DNA of 64,000 nucleotides from Trichocoleus desertorum NBK24 (GTDB lineage Bacteria; Cyanobacteriota; Cyanobacteriia; FACHB-46): assembly GCF_030409055.1 (NCBI RefSeq), contig NZ_CP116619.1, positions 2,122,628-2,186,627 on the forward strand, given 5' to 3'. Below the pieces are notes generated by a model. That model made no database searches. It was not told the origin of the DNA and saw only the letters and a list, made by a program, of their open reading frames with translations. The translations under genes were made by a program, and so were the position numbers. Every line of letters starts with the position of its first letter. Within the stretch, counting starts at the first letter, position 1. This document shows positions 7,977 to 17,372 of this stretch, in pieces.

Positions 7977-8831
7977 CTACACCCCTGGTCTATCCGTTTG
8001 GCCTAGAGCCATAGCTGCAACAACCAAATCTAAAATTGGTTGGTCTGTGAGGCAGCGCCAATGGCAGGCAAATAGATCCGGGGTTTGCACACCCAAGCTC
8101 GCGATCGCAGGTGCCGCCGGAAACGGCCAGAGCCGATCGAAGCAAATTGTTTGCCCCTGAAACCCAAACTGTAGTAGATAAGTAGCGGGTGGAGCCGACA
8201 GCGATCGCAGCAGACGGTAGCCCAACTTGTAAAGCGGTTGTCGCCACTCATCAGATAAATGCAGTGGTTGACAATAGCTAAATTGAGAGAGGTCAGCGTC
8301 AGGTAGCTTCAAAACTTGATTCTTTGACTCTTGATTCTCTCCTAAAGTAATCACCTCTCCATAGAGCGGCCCTTTTTTGGTGTAGACAATAGGTAGCCAG
8401 TAGAAACCAGAGCCTATGGCGCATGCAAACTGCTGCTCTACTAGCCGCCGCAAGGCGTCTACATCTCGGCATTGCTGGTAAATGGTTTGTGCCAACCAAG
8501 CAAAGGTATCGGGAAGGTTGAGTGTCAAAGGACAAAGCAATACAGGATCAGATCCTTGACTTCCACCACCACGAAACAATGCAGCTTGATTAGTTTCGTT
8601 TAGGTGAAGGATCTGACTGACTGAGAAAACTTGGATATGATGCTGAGCGATCGCAGATGCAGTTGACTTGGAAGCGCTGGATTGACTGGATTGAGTTGTA
8701 GATGCCCCTATGACCTCAGTCAAGATAGCCTGCCTCAAGGCAGCAACCATTTGTTCTATAACAGACGAGGATGTGACCTGTTGACTAGACGCACTCACCT
8801 CAACGTCTACTACAATCACAACCTGAACCAT
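7977..8831 (-). CDS. Conserved protein of unknown function, third gene of a tight cluster
   Basis: I do not recognise a characterised domain in these 284 residues. The N-terminus starts MVQVVIVVDVEVSASSQQVT, a beta-strand-like stretch, and then a Ser/Gln/Thr-rich linker (about residues 40-62). The rest is a mixed globular domain with many Leu, Gln and aromatic residues. There is no signal peptide or membrane helix. The start codon overlaps the stop of the preceding coiled-coil gene (TGATG), which suggests translational coupling. It is probably cyanobacterial, because its partners are. Confidence 0.75.
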   Translation of the reverse strand: MVQVVIVVDVEVSASSQQVTSSSVIEQMVAALRQAILTEVIGASTTQSSQSSASKSTASAIAQHHIQVFSVSQILHLNETNQAALFRGGGSQGSDPVLLCPLTLNLPDTFAWLAQTIYQQCRDVDALRRLVEQQFACAIGSGFYWLPIVYTKKGPLYGEVITLGENQESKNQVLKLPDADLSQFSYCQPLHLSDEWRQPLYKLGYRLLRSLSAPPATYLLQFGFQGQTICFDRLWPFPAAPAIASLGVQTPDLFACHWRCLTDQPILDLVVAAMALGQTDRPGV

Positions 8832-9373
8832 CAGCCAAAGTTGGGTAGACTAGCAGCGCCAGGACGGGGGAAACTCGGCAAATCCAAGCCAGAAGCACGA
8901 CGAGTTCTCACTGCTAAGCGGTAGCTGACGCTTTGCAGCTCAGCATGCAATTGACGATTTTCGCGTTGCAGCATGGCTAGCTTCTCTTTCACTGGAGCAA
9001 TCCGCTCAGCAAACTTTTCGCGATAAACTCGTGGAAGTTCTTGCACCACTTGCTCCAACATACGGCTGCGATCGGTCAGCTCTTGTACCGATTGCCGTAG
9101 TTGGTAGATTTCAGTATCCCGTGATGTGATCTGCTCTTGGTAGAACGTTACTTGCTGTTCTACACCCTGTAATTGCTCCCGTAAGGCCCGAATCTCAGTC
9201 ATGTGGCGCTCTGAAGCTTCCGGGCTGGGCATAAATCCAGTATTGCCCTTCACCAACCGGAACAGTTCCTGAGATAACTGCTGCACCAACTGGTCTCTCA
9301 TCTGCAATTCTTCACGCAGATGAGCCACTTCTGCTTGCACTTCTTGAAAGTTGCCTGTGTCAATCGGGGTCAC
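8831..9373 (-). CDS. Coiled-coil protein of unknown function
   Basis: The frame is open to 9547, but the start is best placed at the GTG at 9371-9373. It overlaps the stop of the preceding gene in a GTGA arrangement, and the residues before it look non-coding. This gives 180 residues. The region from about residue 8 to 155 is rich in Glu, Gln, Leu and Arg with heptad spacing (for example LREELQMRDQLVQQLSQELF), a long coiled coil. A basic turn (RTRRASGLDLPSFPRPG) and a Pro/Gly tail follow. It may be a structural or adaptor protein; no function is claimed. Confidence 0.8.
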   Translation of the reverse strand: MTPIDTGNFQEVQAEVAHLREELQMRDQLVQQLSQELFRLVKGNTGFMPSPEASERHMTEIRALREQLQGVEQQVTFYQEQITSRDTEIYQLRQSVQELTDRSRMLEQVVQELPRVYREKFAERIAPVKEKLAMLQRENRQLHAELQSVSYRLAVRTRRASGLDLPSFPRPGAASLPNFG

Positions 9374-10371
9374 GTCTTTGCAGCTCCAACTAAGTTGTCT
9401 TGCCAAACACGAGGATTTGACTGTCGCCGAATCTCTCGCCAAATTGCTGTTGCAGCTAATGTACCATCTGCAACAGCAATTGACACCTGATTCAAACCTT
9501 CCTTTAAATCTCCCACCGCAAAAATGCGGGAATGGGACGTGCGACACATGGAATCAGTTTTCAGATTGCCACCATTCCATTCCAAATTCAAGTTTTTTAG
9601 ATACTCACTTTGGTAATGAGAACCCATGGCAATCAAACCTGTCTCAAGTTCAACCACCGACCCATCAGACAATTCAACGCCGTTCATTTCATGGTCATGT
9701 CCGACAAAGCGGGCAATGGGAGTCTCGATCAAAGGATACCCATGCTCTTGCAATTTCTGCCGCATTTCTGGGCTGACCTCACATAAGCCGTGAGTAAAGA
9801 CACTGATATAAGGGGTAAACCAATTTAAGACAAAAGCAGTGTTAATTGCCGACTCTGAAGCCACAAAGAGTCCACACTTCTTATCAGCCATTTCGTAGCC
9901 ATCGCAAATCATACAGACGTGCAGATTGTAGCCTGCGTAGTCAAACACGTTCTGCATGTCTTTAAGCTTTGGCAAATGGTCAATGATGCCACTCGCAGCT
10001 ATTAAGTACTTAGACCGAAAGACGGGGTAGGTGCTATCTTTCTTGCCAACTTTGACCTTGACCGCAAAAGTCTCGCCTTCATCCTGAACATCTTCAACGT
10101 AGCCTGCCAGGTAATCACCTTCTAGAGATAATAGGTGCTCTTGCCCCTGTTGCAGTAGGGTTCTGCCTGGTGTGGTGGGGGGTAGACCCAAGTAGTTGCG
10201 TAATTCCTGCATCCAGAAGGAGCGACCTCGGCCTTTTTCAATCACTAGACAGGAAAGGCGATAGCGTTGTAGGTAGACTGCTGCCGAAAGACCACCAGCA
10301 CCGCCTCCAACGATGATGACGTCATAAACGTGATCTAGCTTTTGATCTAAATTCTTCTTGGAAAGCTTCAT
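9370..10371 (-). CDS. Thioredoxin-reductase-like FAD flavoprotein
   Basis: The 333-residue protein has a Rossmann FAD site (VIIVGGGAGGLSAAVYLQRY, about residues 18-37) and a redox-active CxxC in CMICDG (C153, C156), placed as in bacterial thioredoxin reductase. The C-terminal FAD motif is RIFAVGDLKEGLNQVS. The second nucleotide site, normally GxGxxA, reads GLFVASESAINTAF and lacks the glycines. This suggests it may not use NADPH; atypical cyanobacterial homologues of this kind (such as DDOR and ferredoxin-linked types) are known. It likely reduces or oxidises a thioredoxin-like disulfide in the cytosol. It leads a three-gene overlapping cluster. Confidence 0.85.
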   Translation of the reverse strand: MKLSKKNLDQKLDHVYDVIIVGGGAGGLSAAVYLQRYRLSCLVIEKGRGRSFWMQELRNYLGLPPTTPGRTLLQQGQEHLLSLEGDYLAGYVEDVQDEGETFAVKVKVGKKDSTYPVFRSKYLIAASGIIDHLPKLKDMQNVFDYAGYNLHVCMICDGYEMADKKCGLFVASESAINTAFVLNWFTPYISVFTHGLCEVSPEMRQKLQEHGYPLIETPIARFVGHDHEMNGVELSDGSVVELETGLIAMGSHYQSEYLKNLNLEWNGGNLKTDSMCRTSHSRIFAVGDLKEGLNQVSIAVADGTLAATAIWREIRRQSNPRVWQDNLVGAAKT

Positions 10372-10446
10372 CGGTCTGCTCAGTAATCTAGAGACATTAG
10401 CAACTGCTTATAGCCAGTCTAGTTTAAAGCTTACTTAGATATAGCT

Positions 10447-10492
10447 AAAAAGACTGGAAGGTGAACCATGTCGCACTCTCCAGTCTTTTTTT
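10447..10492 (-). terminator. Rho-independent terminator after rpsF
   Basis: The arms AAAAAGACTGGA (10447-10458) and TCCAGTCTTTTT (10479-10490) pair perfectly. Each strand ends in a T-run, so it can act in both directions. It lies between rpsF and the TrxR-like gene, both on the minus strand. Confidence 0.8.
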
Positions 10493-10555
10493 GCTTGAGC
10501 CTAAATTTAATTATCAGGCTCTCCTAAGATCTGTGTAAGGCTCTAGAAGCTATAA

Positions 10556-10882
10556 CTATGCTTCAGCTTCGTCAGCTGGAACAGCCTCATCCGTAACTTC
10601 TTGTTTCACCGTGAGGTAGCGAACCACTTCTTCACTCAGGCGCATAGCTCGCTCTAAGACCGCGATCGCGCTACCTGGGCCGCTGTAGTTCATTTGCACA
10701 TAAACACCCTCACGGTGCTTCTTGATTTCGTAAGCTAGACGACGCTTGCCACGATGCTGAGTTTCTATCAGCTCCGCACCTTGCTCTCTGAGGATGTTTT
10801 GGTACTTACCAATCGTCTGATCGGTAAGTTCCTCCCCTAAGTCAGGGCGCAAAATGTACATTGTCTCGTAGATGTAGCTCAT
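10556..10882 (-). CDS. rpsF: 30S ribosomal protein S6
   Basis: The 108-residue protein has the normal length and hallmarks of S6: [16 protein letters not shown] at the N-terminus, [20 protein letters not shown] in the middle and [17 protein letters not shown] near the end. The acidic tail [11 protein letters not shown] is typical. It binds 16S rRNA with S18 in the small-subunit platform. It is a single gene here; ssb and rpsR, its partners in many bacteria, are absent. A Shine-Dalgarno-like GGAG lies about 10 bases upstream of the ATG. Confidence 0.97.
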   Translation of the reverse strand: MSYIYETMYILRPDLGEELTDQTIGKYQNILREQGAELIETQHRGKRRLAYEIKKHREGVYVQMNYSGPGSAIAVLERAMRLSEEVVRYLTVKQEVTDEAVPADEAEA

Positions 10883-11187
10883 GCCAAGGATCTCCTTATG
10901 GACAGTCGGGCTTCTTCAAGCAGCTTTAAGGGCCAACTTTAAAAAGCAAGGAATTATAGACAGCTGCTGCAAAACTTATGGCGCTAAGGTCAAGTTCAAC
11001 AGACATGTGTCATAAAATACATTAGTGCTTCTTAGGCACAAACATCCATTATGTCAGACTTGCGCGAGAATGTTGAAGATTAGCCCAATAATTTGTGTTC
11101 AAAGCCGTCCTGAGGTTGAATAGTTAACCAAGCTGGCTTGCTTTAATAGACACTCAGGGATTACACAGTGGGGTACAACGCACTCCT
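10883..11187. other. Intergenic region between rpsF and FAH-family gene
   Basis: About 305 bp separate the divergent rpsF and FAH-family genes. It should hold both promoters. A ribosomal leader site might be expected before rpsF, but I see no convincing stem-loop, repeat or small gene. Confidence 0.45.
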
Positions 11188-11976
11188 ATGGCACAGCGCT
11201 ATGTCCGAGTTCAAACACCTGAAGGCCAAATTTACTATGGCTTGTTGCAGCTAAATCGAGGTGTGCAGGTGCTAGATGCACCTCCGTGGCTCAAGGGCCA
11301 GCCCACTGACTTAGAGCTGAAGCCAGATAGCTACCAGCTTTTAGCGCCTTGTGCGCCCTCTAAAATTGTGGCGGTCGGCAAGAATTATGCCAAGCATGCA
11401 GCGGAAATGGGAGGAGACGTTCCTCAAGAACCTTTATTGTTTTTGAAGCCTCCCACTGCGGTAACGGCAGCAGGAACAGAAATTAATTACCCATCTCAAT
11501 CCGAGAGAGTGGATTACGAAGGCGAGCTAGCGGTGGTGATTGGGGAGCGGTGCGTAGACTGTACCCCAGAGCAGGCTCAGAACAAAATTTGGGGCTACAC
11601 CATTGCCAATGACGTCACCGCCAGAGATCTCCAGCGCCGTGATAGCCAATGGGCAAGGGCCAAAGGATTTGATACGTTCTGTCCTTTGGGGCCTTGGATT
11701 GTGCGCGAACTCAGCCCAGGAGCCAGATTGCAAACCATTTTGAATGAAAATTCTGAACCTGCCCAATCTGCTTTGATTGAGCAGATGGTTTTTCCTCCCG
11801 ATGTGCTGGTGTCTTACATCAGTCGCATCATGACGCTGCTTCCAGGCGATGTGGTGCTAACCGGGACACCGGAAGGAGTAGGGCCGCTACAAATTGGCGA
11901 TCGCGTGCGCGTAGAGATTGAAGGAATCGGTAGCCTCGACAACCAGGTAGTCGCTCGACCAGCTATTCGCTCCTAA
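11188..11976 (+). CDS. Fumarylacetoacetate hydrolase family protein
   Basis: The 262-residue protein has the FAH C-terminal fold. KIVAVGKNYAKHAAEMG (about residues 59-75) starts the core. The metal-binding acidic residues lie in RVDYEGELAVVIG (about 109-121, ExE type) and the downstream Asp lies in GYTIANDVTARDLQRRD. LLPGDVVLTGTPEGVGPL (about 218-235) is the typical C-terminal signature. Such enzymes hydrolyse or decarboxylate acylpyruvates and related oxo acids in a Mg-dependent way. The substrate is not predictable, and acylpyruvate hydrolase or oxaloacetate tautomerase activity is possible. It is a single gene. Confidence 0.9.
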   Translation: MAQRYVRVQTPEGQIYYGLLQLNRGVQVLDAPPWLKGQPTDLELKPDSYQLLAPCAPSKIVAVGKNYAKHAAEMGGDVPQEPLLFLKPPTAVTAAGTEINYPSQSERVDYEGELAVVIGERCVDCTPEQAQNKIWGYTIANDVTARDLQRRDSQWARAKGFDTFCPLGPWIVRELSPGARLQTILNENSEPAQSALIEQMVFPPDVLVSYISRIMTLLPGDVVLTGTPEGVGPLQIGDRVRVEIEGIGSLDNQVVARPAIRS

Positions 11977-12048
11977 TGAGCAAGCAGCTACTACCAGAAA
12001 CCAACTCCTACAACTTCCACGCGGCATCAGCCAAAGCAAATCAGGGAA

Positions 12049-12534
12049 TTAGCGAACCTGCATATAAACTGCATCTGAAATTGTAGGAATTTCAGCATAG
12101 CGACCCAATAGAGATTGAGCCACTGAATAAATAAATGCCGCCAGAACCCCTAGGAAGACGACGTTATACAGTGTTTCTATAAGTAGACTTCCTGGGCCGC
12201 CTTGAGGAAAAATTGAAAGTACTAATCTACACAAAATTAGAACAATATCTATCAAAATAGCTTGCATGGCATTGAAGCGAATAAAGTGATTAATTCGTTC
12301 GTTTCTAACCACGAGAAAAAACAAGGCAAAGAAAACAATTAGCCCTACAAAAGGTCCTACAAGGGGTAGAGTATAGATTTGCAATACTGGAAAGAGGGGA
12401 ATAAAGAGCAATTGCAATATGGGGAATTGACTAAACAAAAATTCACCGAAAGGCAGTGCGTCAATGAGGGGTAGTAAGTAAGGCAAAGCCGCAAAAATCC
12501 GATCGGGAACAGTAGTTGATCCGCGCCAAGTCAT
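12049..12534 (-). CDS. Tic20-family membrane protein
   Basis: The 161-residue protein has four predicted membrane helices (about residues 12-30, 38-60, 62-85 and 125-148). Tic20 family features include RIFAALPYLLPLIDALPFG near the N-terminus and NERINHFIRFNAMQAILIDI in the loop and third helix. In chloroplasts Tic20 is a core subunit of the inner-envelope protein translocon; the role of the cyanobacterial homologue is not settled. The ATG at 12534 is the natural start. It converges with the FAH-family gene. Confidence 0.9.
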   Translation of the reverse strand: MTWRGSTTVPDRIFAALPYLLPLIDALPFGEFLFSQFPILQLLFIPLFPVLQIYTLPLVGPFVGLIVFFALFFLVVRNERINHFIRFNAMQAILIDIVLILCRLVLSIFPQGGPGSLLIETLYNVVFLGVLAAFIYSVAQSLLGRYAEIPTISDAVYMQVR

Positions 12535-12657
12535 CGTACTGGCTCCTATGAGTTGTCAGATAATGGTTATTAAGCTCAGGATAACGCAACTACCATCCCC
12601 ATCTGGCTCTACCTGGCACCGCCTCATGTAGCTTGAGCTAAAACAACCAGTTTCATC

Positions 12658-12855
12658 TCACTCAATATTGGCGATGCGGAAACCCATCTGACACTCGTAT
12701 TGATCTGGCTGGCTCTCGCTCAGTTTGTGAACGGCATGACCACAGCGCAGCCGTCCTTGATTCCAGCGCGGTTGGCCACTGCGGTCTGCTAAAAGGCAAC
12801 TTTGGCAAACTTGCTGAGGGGAGAGTAATTGATCACCTATCAAGATGACGAGCAT
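12658..12855 (-). CDS. Small Cys-containing protein of unknown function
   Basis: I place the start at the ATG at 12853-12855, because GGAGGT lies just upstream with good spacing; an upstream start at 12885 would add 10 residues. The 65-residue protein has cysteines in VCQSCLL, RLRCGH and YECQMG, which could form a zinc-ribbon-like site with the nearby His residues. It has no signal peptide. The family is not one I can name. Confidence 0.65.
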   Translation of the reverse strand: MLVILIGDQLLSPQQVCQSCLLADRSGQPRWNQGRLRCGHAVHKLSESQPDQYECQMGFRIANIE

Positions 12856-12885
12856 TTGACACCTCCGGTGGTTCCCCGATCCCAC

Positions 12886-13246
12886 TACATGTATTTTAAG
12901 TTGTCGTTAGGGGAAATGAGAGCGAAGCATACACAGCTTAATCTGCAAGTTTAGGGTTCCCACTTTGAGTGAGTAGTGTTCTTAGCATCACTTTGCTGAA
13001 ACTTCTTGATCCCCGGCTGCATCACCTGCGATCGCCAACCCCTTCTATAAAGATCAAGCTTGTCAAACCCCTCTAGCAGCTCAAGCGTAACAACCAGCAA
13101 ACTGCCTTTCTCTCTCCGTCCTTCGGAGTTATGATTATTGATTCAGGAAAAAATTGCCACAGCTGGCACCATAGTAATTACTACTGAAGGGTAGCCAACC
13201 TGAGCTTGCAGCCGTTCTGACATTACTTTCACTAGGGGTTCGCTCT
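12886..13246. other. Intergenic region upstream of glyA
   Basis: About 360 bp lie between two divergent genes. I looked for a glycine- or purine-type leader before glyA and saw none. There is no clear repeat, RNA gene or additional reading frame. Confidence 0.4.
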
Positions 13247-14530
13247 GTGACTCAAACTAACTTAGACTTCCTAGCCAAATCTGATCCCGATATTGCTGGC
13301 TTGATTAACCAAGAACTCCAGCGTCAGCGTGACCACCTAGAGTTGATTGCGAGTGAAAACTTCACCTCTGCCGCCGTGCTAGCAGCTCAAGGTTCGGTGC
13401 TAACTAATAAGTATGCAGAGGGGTTGCCACAGAAGCGCTACTACGGAGGTTGCGAATTTGTGGATCAGATCGAGCAATTAGCGATCGATCGCATCAAGCA
13501 ACTTTTTGGTGCTGCCCACGCCAACGTACAGCCTCACTCTGGTGCCCAAGCTAACTTTGCCGTTTTCTTGGCTCTGCTAGAACCCGGAGATACCATCATG
13601 GGAATGGACTTGTCCCACGGTGGTCACTTAACCCACGGCTCCCCAGTCAACGTTTCTGGTAAGTGGTTTAAGGTTTGCCACTACGGCGTTAGCCAGGAAA
13701 CCGAGCAGCTAGACTACGACCAGATTCGCGAGTTGGCACTTCAGCATCGGCCTAGATTAATTGTCTGCGGTTACTCCGCTTATCCTCGGATTATCCAGTT
13801 TGATAAATTCCGGGCGATCGCGAATGAAGTTGGGGCTTACCTACTCGCAGACATTGCTCACATTGCTGGCCTCGTTGCCACTGGGCATCATCCCAATCCC
13901 TTACCCTACTGCGATGTCGTCACCACCACGACTCACAAGACTCTGCGTGGCCCTAGAGGTGGATTGATCATGACCCGCGATCCAGAACTGGGCAAAAAGT
14001 TTGATAAAGCGGTCTTCCCTGGCACTCAAGGCGGACCTTTAGAGCATGTGATTGCGGCTAAGGCTGTGGCTTTCGGTGAAGCTCTGAAACCAGAATTCAA
14101 AACTTATTCTGGTCAGGTGATTGAAAATGCTCAAGCGCTGGCAAGTCAGTTACAACAACGAGGCTTCAAAATTGTTTCAGGTGGCACCGACAACCACTTG
14201 ATGCTGGTGGATTTGCGATCGATTGGTATGACTGGCAAGAAAGCAGACCAGCTAGTGAGCGGTGTTAACATCACAGCCAACAAAAATACCGTACCGTTCG
14301 ATCCAGAGTCACCGTTTGTCACCAGCGGCCTCAGACTCGGTTCACCTGCCATGACCACTCGTGGGATGGGAACGACTGAATTTGCAGAAATTGCCAATAT
14401 TATTGCGGATCGACTTCTAAACCCAGAAGATGAGGCGATCGCTCAAGCTTGCCGCCAGCGAGTCGCTGCCTTATGCGCTAGGTTCCCGCTTTATCCTCAT
14501 CTGAGCATTCCAGTGCCAGTTTTGGCATAG
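13247..14530 (+). CDS. glyA: Serine hydroxymethyltransferase
   Basis: The 427-residue enzyme interconverts serine and glycine with tetrahydrofolate and supplies one-carbon units; in cyanobacteria it also bears on photorespiratory glycine use. The PLP lysine is K231 in [13 protein letters not shown]. Other family motifs are [15 protein letters not shown] (about 60-74) and [16 protein letters not shown]. Translation starts at a GTG (13247) giving [15 protein letters not shown], and no better ATG exists. Length and C-terminus are normal. It is transcribed alone. Confidence 0.97.
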   Translation: MTQTNLDFLAKSDPDIAGLINQELQRQRDHLELIASENFTSAAVLAAQGSVLTNKYAEGLPQKRYYGGCEFVDQIEQLAIDRIKQLFGAAHANVQPHSGAQANFAVFLALLEPGDTIMGMDLSHGGHLTHGSPVNVSGKWFKVCHYGVSQETEQLDYDQIRELALQHRPRLIVCGYSAYPRIIQFDKFRAIANEVGAYLLADIAHIAGLVATGHHPNPLPYCDVVTTTTHKTLRGPRGGLIMTRDPELGKKFDKAVFPGTQGGPLEHVIAAKAVAFGEALKPEFKTYSGQVIENAQALASQLQQRGFKIVSGGTDNHLMLVDLRSIGMTGKKADQLVSGVNITANKNTVPFDPESPFVTSGLRLGSPAMTTRGMGTTEFAEIANIIADRLLNPEDEAIAQACRQRVAALCARFPLYPHLSIPVPVLA

Positions 14531-14630
14531 AAATTTATCTTGGCGTCCGGATTTAATTGCCTGTAACTCGCTGAAATATAGTAGACTCTGCCTGACAGTA
14601 CTTTTGGCTGAACCCTACTCTATTTTCCAG

Positions 14631-15680
14631 ATGCCATACCAGCTCTATCACCTGGTTGCATTTCTCGTCTCCGCCGTCGTCGTCCTCTGGAGTACGCCAA
14701 TTGTCAGAAAAATTGGCCTCAAAAGTGGACGAGTAGACCTCCCTGGCGATCGCAAGGTCCATCAACGACCAATGGTGCGTTTGGGAGGTGTTTCTATCTT
14801 TGCGGGCACTTTAATTGCCCTCTTGATTGTTTGGTGGACGGGCGGATTCGGTTTGCTCCCACCCGACAAAGAATACGAAGTTTGGGGAGTCACTATTGGC
14901 GGTCTAGCCTTTTTCTTAATTGGCTTGACCGATGACTTGTTTGGTCTGTCGCCGTTGACTCGTCTAATTGTGCAAGCCCTTGTTGCTGGCTTAGCCTGGA
15001 AAGCAGGCGTACAGATCGAATTTCTCTCCATTCCCTTTGATGGTCTAGTCTCTCTACCCGATTGGATCAGCCTACCCATCACCGTGATCTGGTTGGTAGG
15101 CATGGCGAATGCGATCAATTGGATTGACGGCTTGGATGGCTTAGCGGCAGGAGTTTCTGGAATTGCTGCCGTAGTCATGCTGGTTGCCAGCTTATTCATG
15201 AACCAACCCGCTGCGGCCTTAATTGCTGCGGCCTTAGCCGGAGGAGCTTTGGGCTTTCTGCGCTACAACTTCAATCCAGCTCAGATCTTTATGGGTGATG
15301 GAGGAGCCTATTTCATTGGGTTTACGCTAGCTGGGGTAGGTGTCATTGGCTTAGTTAAGAGTGTGACCACTGTCGCAGTTGTGTTGCCCTACTTAATTTT
15401 GGCGGTGCCCATTTTAGATATGTCGGCGGTAATTTTAGACCGACTGCGTAGTGGCAAGTCTCCTTTTGTGGCAGACAAACGCCATTTACATCATCGGTTA
15501 CTCGAAGCAGGGCTCTCGCATCGCTTAACGGTTTTATTTATTTACTCGTTAACTTTGTGGGTCGGCAGTATTGCTCTTGCTGTTTCTGGCATGCCTAGTG
15601 GCATCGCTTATGCTCTGGGTGCAACGGCCCTACTGAGTTACACCAGTTGGAAAGTACGCAAGCAAGCAAGAGCCCGCTAA
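14631..15680 (+). CDS. WecA/MraY-type undecaprenyl-phosphate sugar-1-phosphate transferase
   Basis: The preferred ATG at 14631 gives about 349 residues; a TTG at 14604 would add nine. The protein is a multi-pass membrane enzyme with around ten helices. Signature motifs are KVHQRPMVRLGGVSIFAG (about residues 42-59), GLTDDLFGLSPL with the DDx catalytic pair, ANAINWIDGLDGLAAG, and FMGDGGAYFIGF. The HHRLLEAGLSHR loop near the C-terminus matches the WecA/TagO group. It links a sugar-1-phosphate, probably GlcNAc-1-P, to undecaprenyl phosphate to begin wall polymer or O-glycan synthesis. It lies alone between glyA and cinA. Confidence 0.9.
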   Translation: MPYQLYHLVAFLVSAVVVLWSTPIVRKIGLKSGRVDLPGDRKVHQRPMVRLGGVSIFAGTLIALLIVWWTGGFGLLPPDKEYEVWGVTIGGLAFFLIGLTDDLFGLSPLTRLIVQALVAGLAWKAGVQIEFLSIPFDGLVSLPDWISLPITVIWLVGMANAINWIDGLDGLAAGVSGIAAVVMLVASLFMNQPAAALIAAALAGGALGFLRYNFNPAQIFMGDGGAYFIGFTLAGVGVIGLVKSVTTVAVVLPYLILAVPILDMSAVILDRLRSGKSPFVADKRHLHHRLLEAGLSHRLTVLFIYSLTLWVGSIALAVSGMPSGIAYALGATALLSYTSWKVRKQARAR

Positions 15681-15768
15681 CCCGACTGCACTCTACGGCA
15701 CTCTGTAGAATTTGGTTGAACGGTGCAAAATCAAATACTGTGGCTGACTGCTAACGTTTTATAGGTGA

Positions 15769-17055
15769 ATGTCAATGAGTCTGAGTGCTGAGGTGATTTG
15801 TGTTGGCACTGAGTTGCTCTTGGGAGATATTCTAAACAGCAACGCGCAGTATTTAGCGCAGCAGTTAGCCCGGTTGGGCATTCCTCACTACTACCAGACT
15901 GTAGTCGGGGATAATCCCTTGCGCCTCAAAAAAGTATTGGCCATTGCCTGTGAGCGATCGCGCCTGATCATCCTCACTGGAGGCTTGGGGCCAACCCCCG
16001 ACGACCTCACCATCGCCACCCTGGCAGACTTTTTCGATGTCCCACTCGTCGAGCATCCAGAAATTCTGGAAGATATTGCTCAGAAATATGCTCGTCGGGG
16101 TCGGGAGATGTCTCCAAGCAACCGTAAGCAAGCTTTGTTGCCAGAAGGAGCTGAAGTGCTCCCTAACGCCTCTGGCAGTGCCCCAGGCGTAATTTGGCAA
16201 CCCCGCACAGGTTTAACGATTCTGACCTTTCCGGGAGTGCCTTCAGAAATGCAGTTGATGTGGCAAGAAACAGCGGTGCCTTACCTGCGGCAGCAGGGCT
16301 GGGGGCAGGAAGTGATTCATAGCCGCATGCTGAAATTTTGGGGTACCAGCGAATCAGTCTTGGCAGAAAAGGTCGCTCCATTTCTGGATTTAGTCAATCC
16401 CACGGTCGCACCTTATGCCAATCATGGGGAAGTGAAGTTGAGGATTGCGGCACGGGCAGAGTCAGAGGCAACAGCGCTCCAACTGATCGAACCCGTAGAG
16501 CACCAACTGCGACAAATCGGTGGTCTCGACTACTACGGGGCCGATGACGAAAGCTTGGCGTCTGTGGTTGGAGGGCAGTTGCAAGCGGTGCGCGAAACCG
16601 TAAGTACGGCTGAATCTTGCACAGGGGGAGGTTTGGGTCAAATGCTTACCAGTATCCCTGGCAGTTCAAGTTATTTTATGGGCGGAGTCATTTCCTATGA
16701 CAACCAAGCCAAGATTTCTCTGCTAGGCGTGAACGCGGAAGATTTAGCGCAGCAGGGAGCGGTGAGTCATATTGTTGCTAAGCAAATGGCCGGTGGCGTG
16801 CGATCGCGTTTAGGCACTACCTGGGGACTGAGCATCACTGGCATTGCGGGGCCTGGCGGTGGTAGCGCTTCTAAACCTGTGGGTCTAGTTTACATAGGTC
16901 TGGCAGGCCCTCAGGAAGAAATAGAAAGCTATGAATATCAATTTGGCTCCTTCCGAGGGCGGACTTGGATTCAGCAAATCAGTGCTTGCACAGCGCTAGA
17001 TCAATTACGGCGTAAGCTATTGACGCGATCGCTGGCAGAAAATTCGCATTTTTAA
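15769..17055 (+). CDS. cinA: CinA-family protein
   Basis: The 428-residue protein has both CinA domains. The N-terminal MoCF-type domain (about 1-170) includes EVICVGTELLLGDILNSNAQ, TGGLGPTPDDLTIATLADFF and FPGVPSEM. The C-terminal nicotinamide-nucleotide amidase domain (about 270-420) includes VSTAESCTGGGLGQML, GGVISYDNQAK and SITGIAGPGGGSASKPVGL. It recycles nicotinamide mononucleotide and may hydrolyse ADP-ribose pyrophosphate. Two ATGs lie at the start (MSM); either is possible. It is followed by a small ORF and aroQ. Confidence 0.95.
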   Translation: MSMSLSAEVICVGTELLLGDILNSNAQYLAQQLARLGIPHYYQTVVGDNPLRLKKVLAIACERSRLIILTGGLGPTPDDLTIATLADFFDVPLVEHPEILEDIAQKYARRGREMSPSNRKQALLPEGAEVLPNASGSAPGVIWQPRTGLTILTFPGVPSEMQLMWQETAVPYLRQQGWGQEVIHSRMLKFWGTSESVLAEKVAPFLDLVNPTVAPYANHGEVKLRIAARAESEATALQLIEPVEHQLRQIGGLDYYGADDESLASVVGGQLQAVRETVSTAESCTGGGLGQMLTSIPGSSSYFMGGVISYDNQAKISLLGVNAEDLAQQGAVSHIVAKQMAGGVRSRLGTTWGLSITGIAGPGGGSASKPVGLVYIGLAGPQEEIESYEYQFGSFRGRTWIQQISACTALDQLRRKLLTRSLAENSHF

Positions 17056-17209
17056 CCAATTGGGATTGTGACCTTGATCATTTCTAATCATTGGTTATGA
17101 TCAAGTAAAGAATCCCCTTTTGTTAACTTAGCTACCTCTTTTACGTTTGAAACAGGATTTTGTTTTTGTAGTAAAAGCAGTAGGCTAGATTAAAGGAGCT
17201 ATTGGTTTA

Positions 17210-17341
17210 ATGGATTTGATTGACAAAGTCCTAGAAAAACTAAAAGAGTTGGTTGGTAAGCTCATTGATGCTCTGCTGGGGCCAGAAGCGCAGCCAGAGC
17301 CAGAGCCGATCCCCGTTCCTGTTAACGATCGCCGTCGTTAA
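17210..17341 (+). CDS. Small protein, 43 residues, amphipathic helix plus Pro/Glu tail
   Basis: The frame runs from the ATG at 17210 to the TAA at 17339-17341, behind an AAAGGAG (17192-17198) at workable distance. The first half, [20 protein letters not shown], is a clean amphipathic helix with alternating Lys/Glu. The second half is [19 protein letters not shown], a rigid Pro/Glu segment with a basic end. It ends 31 bases before the proposed aroQ start, so the two may share a transcript. I do not know a function. A membrane-surface or docking peptide is possible. Confidence 0.6.
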   Translation: MDLIDKVLEKLKELVGKLIDALLGPEAQPEPEPIPVPVNDRRR

Positions 17342-17372
17342 TGCCAACATCCAAGAGTATGGGTTGACGCGC

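Noticed and set aside
14762-15199. Minus-strand frame opposite the WecA/MraY gene
   Set aside because: Shadow of a well-supported membrane enzyme; repetitive Thr/Pro/Lys translation without a domain.
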